Translations under genes and position numbers: made by a program
Shown here: positions 1 through 8,497 of the stretch, piece after piece
How the letters are laid out: each line of letters begins with the position of its first letter
How positions within the stretch are numbered: position 1 is the stretch's first letter
Notes under the pieces: generated by a model
Told to the model about the DNA's origin: nothing
Seen by the model: only the letters and a program-made list of their open reading frames with translations
Databases searched by the model: none
Source: Formosa algae
GTDB taxonomy: Bacteria > Bacteroidota > Bacteroidia > Flavobacteriales > Flavobacteriaceae
Reading direction: 5' to 3'
Assembly (NCBI RefSeq): GCF_001439665.1
Contig: NZ_LMAK01000078.1
Span: 1-64,000, forward strand
Length of the DNA stretch: 64,000 nt

Positions 1-143
1 TAACTTTTAACAGTGGTAAAACTAAATATTATGATATAGATAAAGAAAGCATCATTTGCTTTATGCTAGCTCAGATCTGTATTTGGGCCTTTACGTTTTG
101 GGCTTTAAAAAAAGAGATGATTGTGAAATCAAAGATTAAATAA
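1..143 (+). CDS. C-terminal end of a membrane protein gene, cut by the window edge
   Basis: An open frame runs from the left window edge to TAA at 141-143 without any stop, so this is the 3' end of a gene that starts outside. The visible residues end with a strongly hydrophobic stretch (IICFMLAQICIWAFTFWAL) followed by a basic tail, which reads as a last transmembrane helix with a cytoplasmic end. The family cannot be recognised from this part. It could be a chance open frame, but the helix-plus-basic-tail pattern makes a real membrane protein more likely. Confidence 0.5.
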   Translation, partial: TFNSGKTKYYDIDKESIICFMLAQICIWAFTFWALKKEMIVKSKIK

Positions 144-324
144 AATACATTGAACTCTTCAATTTGTTTTAGCAAGACAATTGCTATGCTTCCTTATTGG
201 TTATAAATGAGTTAAAGCTTTTGAGACTTCGCAAACAGTAATAATAAACCCCTGTTGCTTTATACCTAAAAGTAACAAAATCATGGTGCAATCGTCTAAT
301 ATATGTATAACGAAACCACTACAT

Positions 325-1200
325 ATGCAAAACGTATTAATTACATTACTCTTGTTCTGTTCAATTCAACTCCATTCGCAAACACAATCAAAACCCGTTG
401 TAATTCCTTTTGAACTAACGCCAAATGGACACATCCTTATATCTGCAAAAGTTAATGGTATAGAAGGTAAATTCGTATTTGATACTGGAGCAGGAATGAA
501 TCTTTTAATTAAAAAGTACGCAGATAAAGTAATAAATTTAGAGAAAACGCAACATTTCCATACCGGACACAGAGCTACTGGCGAAGAGATTATGACAGAC
601 ATCTGGAATGCTAAATCTCTTGAAATGGAATCTTTTAAAATGAACACCGAATTATTTGCTGTATACGATTTAGACTTCCCTATTGATGGTCTTATTTCTT
701 TAACTCCCTTTAGAAACAAACCAATAACTATAGATTTTAAAAACAAACAATTAGTAGTAGAAAACGAGGCTTCTTTAAAGTCTAGAGTGACGACTGCAGA
801 TTTTGAAATGCCTATAAAAATACATAGCGATAAAGATATTACTATTGGAATTGCTACAGATGTTAAATTAAACGACAAACTGTCTTTACTTGTCAATCTA
901 GATAGTGGCGCCGGTTTTGGAGTATATCGCTTTAATTCAAGGTATATGGAATACTTAAACATAGACACTTTAAACCTAAAAAGTGAAGTGAGATCCAGTA
1001 CATTTAAACCAGAGCTTAGTAATACATTTTACTTTACCAAGTTAGATAAACTTAGTGATGTTAATAACCATACTCAATCTAAAGATATTAACGCACAGTT
1101 TATAACAGGACTAATACACGAAGGAATTATGGGCATAGATTGGATTGGAGACATAATAACAATAGACATTCCAAATAAAAGATTAATTGTTAAAAAATAA
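325..1200 (+). CDS. Secreted retropepsin-like aspartyl protease family protein
   Basis: The protein has two aspartic-protease-like half-motifs, FDTGAG near residue 55 and LDSGAG near residue 195, each followed by hydrophobic residues. This is the arrangement of the retropepsin-like/PDZ-less aspartyl protease family common in Bacteroidota. I place the start at ATG 325 because it gives a clean signal peptide (MQNVLITLLLFCSIQLHSQ); an upstream ATG at 283 in the same frame would add 14 residues before it. The product is probably exported to the periplasm or cell surface. Substrate is unknown. It stands alone, with no close same-strand neighbour. Confidence 0.75.
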   Translation: MQNVLITLLLFCSIQLHSQTQSKPVVIPFELTPNGHILISAKVNGIEGKFVFDTGAGMNLLIKKYADKVINLEKTQHFHTGHRATGEEIMTDIWNAKSLEMESFKMNTELFAVYDLDFPIDGLISLTPFRNKPITIDFKNKQLVVENEASLKSRVTTADFEMPIKIHSDKDITIGIATDVKLNDKLSLLVNLDSGAGFGVYRFNSRYMEYLNIDTLNLKSEVRSSTFKPELSNTFYFTKLDKLSDVNNHTQSKDINAQFITGLIHEGIMGIDWIGDIITIDIPNKRLIVKK

Positions 1201-1421
1201 CGCTTACTCACAATTGACTGCTGCAACACTTAGGAGCTGTATCTGAAATACTTTTGCTAGGCCTTTACCTGTTACTTTAAAACATACGTAATAACGGTAT
1301 CTTCTATAGACAGTATATTAACCCCTGATCTTGTTAGATTAACTTGGGTATATTGGGTCTGATAGAGTCGTACAAAAGTGAAAAAACACCTTGCTATATT
1401 AAACAATGACATTTAAAATAA

Positions 1422-1793
1422 AAGCATATTAAAACGGAAGATTTTAACAAGTTAGAAGCCGAGCTACTTCAAAACGTATGGTATAGTTCTTCAAACGAAA
1501 TGGAACATTTTAGGCGTTTTTGGTTTGAAAACTTTAATAAAAAGCCTGCTTTTAAGCCCAACTATATTTTACCGAATATAACGTCAATTATTAGATGTTT
1601 AAACAATGAAAACGGATTGGCAGTAGTGCCCGATTTTTTATGTCAGGAACACATTTTAAAAAACCATATCCATTTAGTTTGGGAAGGAACAGTAAAAACA
1701 GAAAACACCTTATATTTTGCATCAAGAACAGACTTAAAGTACAAAAAAGAATTAGATATAATTAAGAATATATTTACATCAAAAATGAAATAA
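1422..1793 (+). pseudogene. Remnant of a LysR-type regulator (effector domain only)
   Basis: The frame opens after a stop at 1419-1421 and encodes about 120 residues resembling the C-terminal part of a LysR substrate-binding domain (ILPNITSIIRCL, GLAVVPDFLC, LVWEG, FASR). The DNA-binding helix-turn-helix half, about 150-200 residues, is missing, and no matching coding sequence is visible in 1201-1421. The first in-frame ATG is 1500, inside the domain. I therefore read it as a truncated, non-functional gene. That it is LysR-like is from family pattern memory, not a search. Confidence 0.6.
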
Positions 1794-1820
1794 ACGCACT
1801 CTACAACAAGCTTTTATAAA

Positions 1821-2198
1821 CTACTTGTTTCCATAGGTTTTAACCACAGAATCTCCCCAATCTGCAATAGACTGAATTAACGGAATTAAGGTTTTACCAA
1901 AATCAGTTAACCTATACTCTACTTTCAATGGCGGTTTAGACGTATATACTTTTCTTTTAATTAGTCCATCTTCCTCTAAAGATTTAAGCTGCAAGCTCAA
2001 TGTTCTTTCGGTAACCGTAGGCATTTCTTTCCTCAATTCATTATAACGTAAGGTCTTTTCAATTAAATGATATAAGATCACCGTTTTCCATTTTCCACCA
2101 ATAATGCCCATAGTTAAACTTGCACAACAAGGGTAGGCTTTCCCTCTAAAATGAAGCATGTTTTGTTCTGTTTTTTCCATATAATATCTACTATCCAT
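1821..2198 (-). CDS. HxlR-family winged-helix transcriptional regulator
   Basis: This is a 125-residue protein with the whole HxlR pattern: a CC pair followed by GGKWKTVILYHL, then RYNELRKEMPTVTERTLSLQLKSLEEDGLIKR and YRLTDFGKTLIP. HxlR proteins bind DNA as dimers through this winged helix and often sense redox or electrophile stress. The two adjacent cysteines before the helix could serve as a sensor, which is inference. It is divergent from the oxidoreductase gene at 2277-3262, with a 78-bp shared control region, so that gene and itself are the likely targets. Confidence 0.9.
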   Translation of the reverse strand: MDSRYYMEKTEQNMLHFRGKAYPCCASLTMGIIGGKWKTVILYHLIEKTLRYNELRKEMPTVTERTLSLQLKSLEEDGLIKRKVYTSKPPLKVEYRLTDFGKTLIPLIQSIADWGDSVVKTYGNK

Positions 2199-2222
2199 TT
2201 TGACCGTTATTGCAAATATACA

Positions 2223-2261
2223 TTACTATACATATTTTTGCAACTATAATTTTTATAGTAA
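2223..2261. promoter_or_regulatory. Candidate HxlR operator between divergent genes
   Basis: TTACTATA at 2223-2230 is mirrored by TATAGTAA at 2254-2261, and a tighter palindrome ACTATAATTTTTATAGT sits at 2243-2259. Both lie in the 78-bp gap between the HxlR gene and the oxidoreductase gene, where an autoregulatory site is expected. Confidence 0.45.
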
Positions 2262-2276
2262 TTAAAACAATACAAT

Positions 2277-3262
2277 ATGAAAGCAATGACAATTAACACC
2301 TATGGAACACATGCAACATTTACATCTGAAGATGTTGAAACACCAACCTTAAAAACGGACAAGTACTCGTGAAAATTTTTGCATCTAGCATCAATACAGT
2401 AGACACCATGATTAAAAATATGGGCACAGCACTCCCCTTTTCACCTGCTACTCCAGCGATATTAGGCATGGACTTTGCCGGTACAATTGAGGCTATAGGG
2501 ACCGCTGTTACTGGATTTTCTATAGGAGATGACGTTTATGGTTGCGCGGGAGGTTTAGGAGATTTACAAGGGACATTGGCAGAATATATAGCTGCAGATT
2601 TTAAGCTTATTGCTAGAAAACCGAAAAACTTAAGCATGAAAGAAGCCGCTTCACTCCCATTAGTTGGGATAACAGCTTATGAAGGCTTAATGCGCGCCTC
2701 TGTAAAAAAAGGACAAACCGTTTTAGTACATGGTGGTACTGGAGGTGTTGGACATTTAGCTGTACAAATCGCTAAACATCTTGGGGCAACCGTTTATGCG
2801 ACTGCTGGCGGAGAGCAACAAATGGATATTATAGAAAGTTATGGAGCAAAATCTATAAACTATAAAACTGAAGCGGTTCAAGATTATGTAAACAAACATA
2901 CTAATGGTGCTGGCTTTGATGTAGTCTATGATACAGTTGGCGGAGAAAACATCCTTAAATCTTTTGCAGCCACAGCTTTAAACGGTCAAGTGGCTACTAC
3001 AGTATCCTTATGCGATCTAGATTTAAGCACTATGCACTTTAAAGGACTTTCATTACACGTTGTATTTATGCTTATCCCCATGCTACACAATTTTAAAAGA
3101 GAACAGCACGGAGACATTTTACAACACCTTACATCACTTGTTGAAGCTGGAGATTTAAAACCTTTACTTGACGTACAACAGTTTACGTTAGAACAAGTAG
3201 ATGAAGCATACGCAAGACTTGAAAGCAAAACAGCCATTGGTAAAGTAGTTGTTACACATTAA
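2277..3262 (+). pseudogene. Zinc-free MDR-family quinone/alcohol oxidoreductase, frameshifted near the start
   Basis: The frame from GTG 2369 to 3262 encodes an NADP-dependent quinone-oxidoreductase-like protein (medium-chain dehydrogenase fold): GMDFAGTIEAIG, the nucleotide-binding GGTGGVGHLAVQIAKHLGA, and DVVYDTVGGE. The N-terminal residues lie in another frame from ATG 2277 (MKAMTINTYGTHATF...EDVETPTLK), which stops at 2370-2372. Adding one A to the A run at 2351-2355 would restore a continuous ~328-residue protein (PTLKNGQVLVKIFASSIN). It is either a true frameshift or a homopolymer sequencing error. Its divergent HxlR neighbour probably controls it. Confidence 0.8.
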
Positions 3263-3304
3263 AAGCATTAATAGTGTTTCTCCTTACGCTAATAAAACTG
3301 AATT

Positions 3305-3375
3305 AATTACGGTTTTACTGTAAACACATTAGTCCAAATTGTATTATTTTTAGAATTGTAATTATAACCAAGACT
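3305..3375 (+). promoter_or_regulatory. Conserved upstream box 1 (TTACGG...TTATTTTTAG), array 1
   Basis: TTACGGTTTTACTGTAAA starts at 3307 and TTATTTTTAG starts at 3344, exactly 37 bp later; ATAACCAAGACT follows at 3364. The same three blocks with the same spacing recur upstream of many genes in this window. TTATTTTTAG resembles a Bacteroidota -7 element only loosely, so promoter function is inference. The copy lies directly before the array 1 leader. Confidence 0.6.
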
Positions 3376-3420
3376 CTTTACGGGATAAACAAACGTTTAT
3401 TTAGTATATTAGGAGTTAGC
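3376..3420 (+). other. Array 1 leader, attI-like site
   Basis: The block holds the palindrome ATAAACAAACGTTTAT, then TTAGTATATTAGGAG and ends with GTTAGC at 3415-3420. Close copies start arrays 2 and 3. The bases GTTAGCTTTA just after the leader are the exact reverse complement of TAAAGCTAAC at the far end of the first cassette (3871-3880). This is what integrase-mediated insertion at a G/TT crossover would leave, so I read it as an attI-like insertion site. No integrase is seen. Confidence 0.6.
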
Positions 3421-3429
3421 TTTAATTAA

Positions 3430-3873
3430 ATGACATTCGATAAAATGAATCATATTTCAATGGAATTCACACCTTCTCAACTCGGAGAAACTAAAAAAGT
3501 GTTTTTGAAAAATGGCTCATCAATCTCGACAAAATGGAAAAAAGAGAATGAATATATAATACGTTACAAACCTGAAAATTATGCAGACTATTATTCTCCG
3601 TATTTCTTATTTCAATTTGAAAATAGAACTTTAAAAAGAATGATTCCATATCCAAATAAAAGGTCATTTGGTTATATGACTATTATTATGATTGGATTTA
3701 TATATTTCAAAGGAATTAAACCTGATTTGTATTTGACACTAATTGGTTTTTCAATAGTTTTTGTTTTTTTATTGCAATTTGTTGTTGGAATTGCCGCCTA
3801 TAAGAAAATAAAGAATAATGTTTTCGGAAAGAATATAACGAAAATAAAAGAAACGTCTGAATTAAAAAACTAA
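3430..3873 (+). CDS. Hypothetical two-helix membrane protein, cassette 1 of array 1
   Basis: The 147-residue product has a polar N-terminal ~75 residues (KNGSSISTKWKKENEYIIRYKPENYADYYSPYF) and two hydrophobic helices near 78-97 and 103-124, followed by a basic tail. No family is recognised. ATG 3430 lies 10 bases after the leader's GTTAGC, and AGGAG of the leader lies about 15 bases upstream. The stop codon at 3871-3873 begins the following attC-like repeat, so gene and repeat form one unit. Confidence 0.7.
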   Translation: MTFDKMNHISMEFTPSQLGETKKVFLKNGSSISTKWKKENEYIIRYKPENYADYYSPYFLFQFENRTLKRMIPYPNKRSFGYMTIIMIGFIYFKGIKPDLYLTLIGFSIVFVFLLQFVVGIAAYKKIKNNVFGKNITKIKETSELKN

Positions 3874-4009
3874 AGCTAACACCGTATAAAAAAAATTGCT
3901 AGTTTTAGCTAAACCAAAGTTAGTTGCTCGTTTGCTAGCTTCTGATTTTCCTTCGGAAAATCCTCGCACACAAACACGCAACTTTCCTTATACATAAACG
4001 TTAGCTACA
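3871..4009 (+). repeat. attC-like site 1.1
   Basis: This ~135-bp imperfect palindrome starts TAAAGCTAACACCGTATA and ends TTATACATAAACGTTAGCTACA. The outer arms pair as AGCTAAC/GTTAGCT and GTATA/TATAC, and the inner arms as TTGCT/CGCAA. A perfect central hairpin GATTTTCC-TTC-GGAAAATC lies at 3944-3962. It separates two unrelated genes and matches the other spacers of the three arrays. Confidence 0.75.
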
Positions 4010-4012
4010 ATT

Positions 4013-4477
4013 ATGAAAAAAACAAATTTCGGATTAATTTTAATACTTCTGACTTTCTTTGTTTCCTGCAATGAAAAGAAAATATCGGAATTAAATAATC
4101 GGATTACTGACCTCGAAATTCAAAATAAAAAACTGACCGATTCGATTTCTAAAGCGGACTATTATAAAGTTTTAGGCTCAAACATTGTCGGACTGACTGC
4201 TAAACCTGAATTTATTGTAAATGAAAAAAGTGACGTGAAATTTCTTTTTAATTACCCTGAAAAATTACTGACTTATAATGTTTACACGACTACTAGCGAT
4301 GGAAAACCTGATAAGCTGATTTTCGAAAATCTCACGGATAATAAATTCATGTATAGTTTTATTCCAGAAAAAGTTGGAGAGCACAATATTAAATTAGTCG
4401 CAGTTTTTAAAATGAACAATAAAGAAAATGAAGAAATACACGTTCCGACAAATTTATATGTTACTGTAAAAGAATAA
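4013..4477 (+). CDS. Hypothetical lipoprotein with short coiled coil, cassette 2 of array 1
   Basis: The product starts with a type II signal peptide, FFVSC with the lipidated Cys at residue 19, so it should be anchored in a membrane facing the periplasm. Residues 25-45 (ISELNNRITDLEIQNKKLTDSIS) form a heptad-like coiled coil. The rest looks like a beta-sandwich (VLGSNIVGLTAKPEFIVNEKSDVKFLF). No named family is recognised. It is flanked by attC-like sites on both sides and starts right after GTTAGCTACA, which is partly complementary to its downstream boundary TGTGCCTAAC (8 of 10). Confidence 0.75.
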   Translation: MKKTNFGLILILLTFFVSCNEKKISELNNRITDLEIQNKKLTDSISKADYYKVLGSNIVGLTAKPEFIVNEKSDVKFLFNYPEKLLTYNVYTTTSDGKPDKLIFENLTDNKFMYSFIPEKVGEHNIKLVAVFKMNNKENEEIHVPTNLYVTVKE

Positions 4478-4484
4478 AAAATAC

Positions 4485-4621
4485 TGTGCCTAACAAAGTA
4501 TATAAAAAATTGCTATTTTGTGCTTAATCAATGTGAGTTGCTTTGTTTACTAGTATCCGATTTTCCTTCAGAAAGTCCTCGCATAAAAACTTGCAACTAT
4601 TCTTGTATAAACGTTGCAACC
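4485..4621 (+). repeat. attC-like site 1.2
   Basis: The site runs from TGTGCCTAACAAAGTATA to TTGTATAAACGTTGCAACC. It keeps the TTGCT/GCAAC inner arms and the GATTTTCCTTCAGAAAGTCC centre, which is a slightly worn hairpin. An open frame from 4520 into the next gene is just translated repeat and should not be used as the gene start. Confidence 0.7.
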
Positions 4622-4630
4622 ATTATTAAT

Positions 4631-4870
4631 ATGAAAGATAAATCGACTAAAAAACTAAATAGTGAGTTAAAAATTAAAAAATCAGCAACAATTTCGCTAA
4701 TTATAGTTTTAGCCCTATTGCTTTGCGTCTGTATATACGGATTAATAGCAAAAGAAAATAAAAGCGTTTTTATCTCTTTAATGATTATTCCTTTTTCATT
4801 AAGCTCAATAGTTTTCCTAAATTATAGAAATATGAAAAAAATAAAAAATGAATTGGAAACAAGAAAATAG
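4631..4870 (+). CDS. Small two-helix membrane protein, cassette 3 of array 1
   Basis: I place the start at ATG 4631 (MKDKSTKKLNSELKIKK), because all codons upstream of it lie in the attC-like repeat. The 79-residue product has a charged N-terminus, helices near residues 20-39 and 47-65, and a basic tail. No family is recognised. The next gene starts 10 bases after its stop, with no repeat between them, so both appear to belong to one two-gene cassette. Confidence 0.65.
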   Translation: MKDKSTKKLNSELKIKKSATISLIIVLALLLCVCIYGLIAKENKSVFISLMIIPFSLSSIVFLNYRNMKKIKNELETRK

Positions 4871-4879
4871 CATGTATTA

Positions 4880-5347
4880 ATGAATTACAAAACAATTTTC
4901 CACTATGTAAGTTATTTTCAGTATCCTTTAATGCTAACGGCATTATATTTTTCTTTTAGCCCATACCTTAATGGTCTTGAAGAGATTAAAAAAAACCCTG
5001 ATTTAATTTTTTTAAAGCTGAACTCGGCACTAATTTTTATGGGACTAGGAATGAGTTTTTCGTCTTTACAAGATACCACTAAAACGCAAAACACGTTTTC
5101 AGAGAAGGTTTGGAAAAACCCAAAGAAAGGAAAAATTATGATTATAATATTAAGCTTTATGATTCTATTATTTCTGATATTTGGATTAACAGGATACTAT
5201 TTCGTGAATTCTGGAGTTTTTAAAGAATTATCCATTGGACTTATTATTACCGGATTAGGAATGTTTGGATTTTTAAAATCTGCAATTGAAATGTTTGAAA
5301 ATCATAGAATAGATAAAAACACAGATTACAACAATGGCAATAACTAA
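4880..5347 (+). CDS. Hypothetical four-helix membrane protein, second gene of cassette 3
   Basis: The 155-residue product has hydrophobic helices near residues 12-30, 45-62, 86-108 and 115-135. Its last codons (DYNNGNN and stop) are read from the start of the next attC-like site at 5324, so the repeat supplies its C-terminus. The function is unknown. It is likely co-transcribed with the small membrane gene 10 bases upstream. Confidence 0.7.
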   Translation: MNYKTIFHYVSYFQYPLMLTALYFSFSPYLNGLEEIKKNPDLIFLKLNSALIFMGLGMSFSSLQDTTKTQNTFSEKVWKNPKKGKIMIIILSFMILLFLIFGLTGYYFVNSGVFKELSIGLIITGLGMFGFLKSAIEMFENHRIDKNTDYNNGNN

Positions 5348-5460
5348 TTACTTATTCTCGCCTAATTTTAAAATTCCAAGAACATTTTAAACTTAATATG
5401 TACTTGCAAAATCAAGTGCTGAACCACGCAATTAATATTATTCATAATCCGCTAGCTACC
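5324..5460 (+). repeat. attC-like site 1.3, partly degraded
   Basis: The site starts GATTACAACAATGGCAATAACTAATTAC and ends CATAATCCGCTAGCTACC. It resembles site 2.1 (GGTTACAACAATGGCTATAAG). The centre has lost hairpin pairing and the crossover GTT has become GCT. Its start still matches the end of site 1.2 in complement at 7 of 9 positions. Confidence 0.6.
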
Positions 5461-5491
5461 ATAAAAAACCATATAATTAATAGTAACGTTA

Positions 5492-6319
5492 ATGACATTT
5501 AATACACCTTTTCCTTATAATGCTTCTTTTAAAATTCACATCATTATTGGTGGAATCCTGGGCCTTTTATTAAGTTTTATTTTAATTACGTTACAGCCTT
5601 TCAATTTAAATAATTTCAACCATAAATATGGAGACGTTTTACTTTTAGGTTTTGGGTTAGTAAAATTTTTAAATTATACTGTAGCACACTTTGTAGAAAA
5701 CTACTTTTATAAACTACACAAAAAATGGACACTTTGGAATGAAATAATATTTCTTATCCTATCGTCGCTAACCGGAGCAATTCTTGGTTATATCTATTTA
5801 GATTTAGTTTTCGAAAATCAACCCTTATCATTTCTAAGGCTAATACTCTTTTTATATTATATTGTTTTACCCATTCTGCCTTTACTTATTTTTCCTAAAT
5901 CGGTACTACGTTATCTCATTATTAAAAGTCGAATAAAAGATTTGAATACGAATAACAATGAGAATACTGAGACTAAAGACATTGCATCAGAAAAAATAAT
6001 TTTAACGGGACAAAGCGTTAATGATAAATTGATGATTTTTAAAGAACAACTCGTATATGTAAAATCTATCGATAACTATGTGAAGGTATATTATAGCGAT
6101 GAAAAATTAAAAAGTAAGATGTTGCGAGCTAGTTTATCTGAAATTTTAAACCAAGCCCCATTTCTAATTAAACCACATCGTTCTTATTTAATAAATCCAG
6201 AACATGCATTTAAAATTGAGGGTAATTCTCAGAAAGCAGTGCTTGTCTTAAAAAACCTCAACGAAGATATTCCCATCTCCAGAATGGCGTATAAAGACAT
6301 GAAAGCGGTATTCCATTAG
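5492..6319 (+). CDS. LytTR-family transcriptional regulator with membrane-spanning N-terminus
   Basis: Residues 1-150 hold about four hydrophobic helices (IHIIIGGILGLLLSFILI, EIIFLILSSLTGAILGYIYL, LILFLYYIVLPILPLLIF). Residues ~175-275 match a LytTR DNA-binding domain (KEQLVYVKSIDNYVKVYYS, MLRASLSEILNQ, LIKPHRSYLINPEHAFKI, ISRMAYKDMK). LytTR proteins normally act as response regulators; this version lacks a receiver domain and would be a membrane-anchored regulator of unknown signal. It follows attC-like site 1.3, and 126 bp later comes a hydrolase gene; the two may share a cassette. Confidence 0.85.
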   Translation: MTFNTPFPYNASFKIHIIIGGILGLLLSFILITLQPFNLNNFNHKYGDVLLLGFGLVKFLNYTVAHFVENYFYKLHKKWTLWNEIIFLILSSLTGAILGYIYLDLVFENQPLSFLRLILFLYYIVLPILPLLIFPKSVLRYLIIKSRIKDLNTNNNENTETKDIASEKIILTGQSVNDKLMIFKEQLVYVKSIDNYVKVYYSDEKLKSKMLRASLSEILNQAPFLIKPHRSYLINPEHAFKIEGNSQKAVLVLKNLNEDIPISRMAYKDMKAVFH

Positions 6320-6445
6320 TCCCTTTTGCCTATACAGTTCATACCAAAAACACCTATTTCACCACTAAATACGGCAATCCACAACTCATTTTTTAATGTG
6401 TTTATTTTTTTAGTTTGATTTGTCTCAACATAAAAAATAAACAAA

Positions 6446-7318
6446 ATGAAAAGAGCACTAAAAATTGTAGGTTATGCCATATTACTAATTATAGTTTCGG
6501 GAATAGGATTTGGCATATACAAATATCAGACTGATGATATGTTAAGAGCGATGATTAATCAAGATGAATCAAAACTTTCTTATGGACCGTTAAAAGAGAT
6601 TGTATCATTAGAAAAATTTGATTTTGAAGAATATGAATTAGAAGTAAATGATTCAATCAAAATATACACCTATCTATTTAAGCCGTCCATACAACCAATA
6701 GGGAACGTTTTTTTTATTCACGGTTCAGGAGGTAATGCTGCCTATTGGTCGTCACTATACAAACCACTTATTGATGAAGGATATAATGTATATGCAGCAG
6801 ATTGGCGTGGATATGGTAAATCTACTGGTTCACCTAATTATAGAGGTGTTTTGAAAGATACTGAAGTTGCATTTAAAGATTTTCTAGACAAAACTAAAAC
6901 AGATAGTTTAAAGCATATTGTTTACGGCATGTCGTTAGGGGGACAATTAGCTATTAAAATCACTATGGACAATCAAGAACATGTAGATGCTTTAGTACTA
7001 GATAGCGCTTTAGAATCTGCTCAAAAAATAGCCATCGATTACGCCCCTTTTGAATTTTTAAAAAACAGAGCGAGACATCATCCCGAAAGTTTTAATCAAT
7101 TATATGTGGGTTCAAGAGACATTAAATCGATAAGAAATATACCAAAATTAATCATTCATAGCGCTAACGACTTACAAGTATCTATTAGTCACGGAGAAAA
7201 TCTTTTCAAAAACGCCAACGAACCTAAAACATTTTGGAAAACAGAAACATCTCATATTATGACATTACGAGATGAACCGAAAGAAGCTATTAAAAGAATA
7301 AATAGATTAATACAGTAG
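6446..7318 (+). CDS. Membrane-anchored alpha/beta hydrolase
   Basis: The N-terminal ~25 residues are one hydrophobic anchor. The rest is an alpha/beta hydrolase: oxyanion HGSGGNAAYW near 91, nucleophile elbow GMSLGGQ near 162-168, acid in SANDLQV near 240, and catalytic His in the C-terminal SHIMTL. It resembles the BAAT/esterase type with unknown substrate. The stop codon at 7316-7318 falls within the degraded attC-like site 1.4. The left (5451) and right (7314) boundaries share a complementary GTAGCTA core, so this gene and the LytTR gene may be one cassette. Confidence 0.85.
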   Translation: MKRALKIVGYAILLIIVSGIGFGIYKYQTDDMLRAMINQDESKLSYGPLKEIVSLEKFDFEEYELEVNDSIKIYTYLFKPSIQPIGNVFFIHGSGGNAAYWSSLYKPLIDEGYNVYAADWRGYGKSTGSPNYRGVLKDTEVAFKDFLDKTKTDSLKHIVYGMSLGGQLAIKITMDNQEHVDALVLDSALESAQKIAIDYAPFEFLKNRARHHPESFNQLYVGSRDIKSIRNIPKLIIHSANDLQVSISHGENLFKNANEPKTFWKTETSHIMTLRDEPKEAIKRINRLIQ

Positions 7319-7449
7319 CTACACTGCATATCATTAATTGCAAATACTTGCTTACTTACAAAAATCCACACAGACTTTCAATTTATGATTTATTTGCTAA
7401 CTTTAGGTGTTTTTGAACACGTAACTATTCTATACAAACACGTGGACAT
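7314..7449 (+). repeat. attC-like site 1.4, degraded
   Basis: AGTAGCTACACTGCATATCATTAATTGC starts the site and TATACAAACACGTGGACATT ends it. Between them, CTTGCTTACTTAC, GACTTTC and TTTATTTGCTAACTTTAGG match sites 2.3 and 3.1. The central hairpin is broken and the final GTT has become GTG. Confidence 0.55.
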
Positions 7450-7462
7450 TCATTGAGACAGA

Positions 7463-8299
7463 ATGTTAAAAATGAGAGAAGAAATTTCAGTAAACAAAGC
7501 TATAAACAGAGGACATTTAATTGTAAACATACCCGTTTTCGTATCCATGTTCGGAATTCCTGCTTTGGCACTTTATTTAGCTCAAAATAATTCAATTCCA
7601 AAATGGGGAGTTGTAATTAGTTTTATCATTGGATTTATAGTTGCTTGGTTAGTTTGGAGTTTTATGATAACCAAATGGAGAATTTGGGCTTTCGATAATG
7701 TTAGAAATGTTCACGAATTAAAAAAAAGAGCAATTGCTGAAAAACTTATCTGGAATGATGGGAAAATTTTTGAAAAAACAGAAATAAAAAGTCCTAAGCA
7801 AAAACGAAAACTGAAACTTCTTGAAAAGAAATTTGAGGAAGAAGATGTTTTCAAAGAAGATTTTTCAGCACCAAAATCAAAAACTATATATTATTCTAAA
7901 TCAACGAACTTGATTCAGATGTTTATTATGATAGCTTGTTCAATTCTTGGAATATATCTAATATTAGATTCGGGAAGTTACATAATGGGTTCTTTATTTA
8001 TAATCGGTGGAATTTATTACGCTTATAAAGCTTTCAAAAAAGCTACGATTACAGCACCGCAAATAATAATAAACGACAAAGGAATTGAAACAATACAAGT
8101 GAATTTTAAGAATTGGAGCGAAATTAAAAATGAAGAAGTACTAATTAAAAACAACGGAAATCACGCAAGTGCATATTTAAATTTTGATTTTAAAGAAGGT
8201 TTTGAAAGTTTGCAAATTGACGACTTTGACATTACACCTAAAGACATGGAAAATTTATTAAGAACGTATAGAATTAGAAATAAAAAAAATTACAGCTAA
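7463..8299 (+). CDS. Hypothetical membrane protein
   Basis: The 278-residue protein has two helices near residues 21-41 and 47-68, a long charged coiled-coil-like middle (KKRAIAEKLIWNDGKIFEK...KLKLLEKKFEEED), two more helices near 148-185, and a C-terminal PH-like segment (IIINDKGIETIQVNFKNWSEIKNEEV). No family is recognised. A second ATG at 7472 is an equally good start. It lies between degraded attC-like sites 1.4 and 1.5. Confidence 0.7.
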   Translation: MLKMREEISVNKAINRGHLIVNIPVFVSMFGIPALALYLAQNNSIPKWGVVISFIIGFIVAWLVWSFMITKWRIWAFDNVRNVHELKKRAIAEKLIWNDGKIFEKTEIKSPKQKRKLKLLEKKFEEEDVFKEDFSAPKSKTIYYSKSTNLIQMFIMIACSILGIYLILDSGSYIMGSLFIIGGIYYAYKAFKKATITAPQIIINDKGIETIQVNFKNWSEIKNEEVLIKNNGNHASAYLNFDFKEGFESLQIDDFDITPKDMENLLRTYRIRNKKNYS

Positions 8300-8432
8300 T
8301 ACCTATATAATGACTTGCCATGTTCTTCCTGAGTTGTAAAAATGTCCTCAGAATTAAAAAAACACCCTTAAAATCTTCTAAATTAGTCAATTTAACCTAG
8401 CAACAAATCAGACACAAACAGGTTTCTAAATA
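8293..8432 (+). repeat. attC-like site 1.5, heavily degraded
   Basis: CAGCTAATACCTATATAATGACTTGCC and, 100 bp later, TTAGTCAATTTAACC then GCAAC and ACACAAACAGG line up with both arms of site 2.3. The centre contains TGTCCTCAG but no stable hairpin. The call rests only on these two arm matches. Confidence 0.4.
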
Positions 8433-8497
8433 TTGCAGACCAAACTTAAAAATGAAACAATACTAAATACGCTGAATTGAATACAGTAAAAGCTACT

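Noticed and set aside
366-968. Long open frame on the minus strand opposite the protease gene
   Set aside because: It is a shadow frame; the plus-strand frame has the protease motifs and signal peptide.
4520-4630. In-frame extension upstream of the small membrane gene at 4631
   Set aside because: All these codons are translated from attC-like site 1.2, so the true start is ATG 4631.
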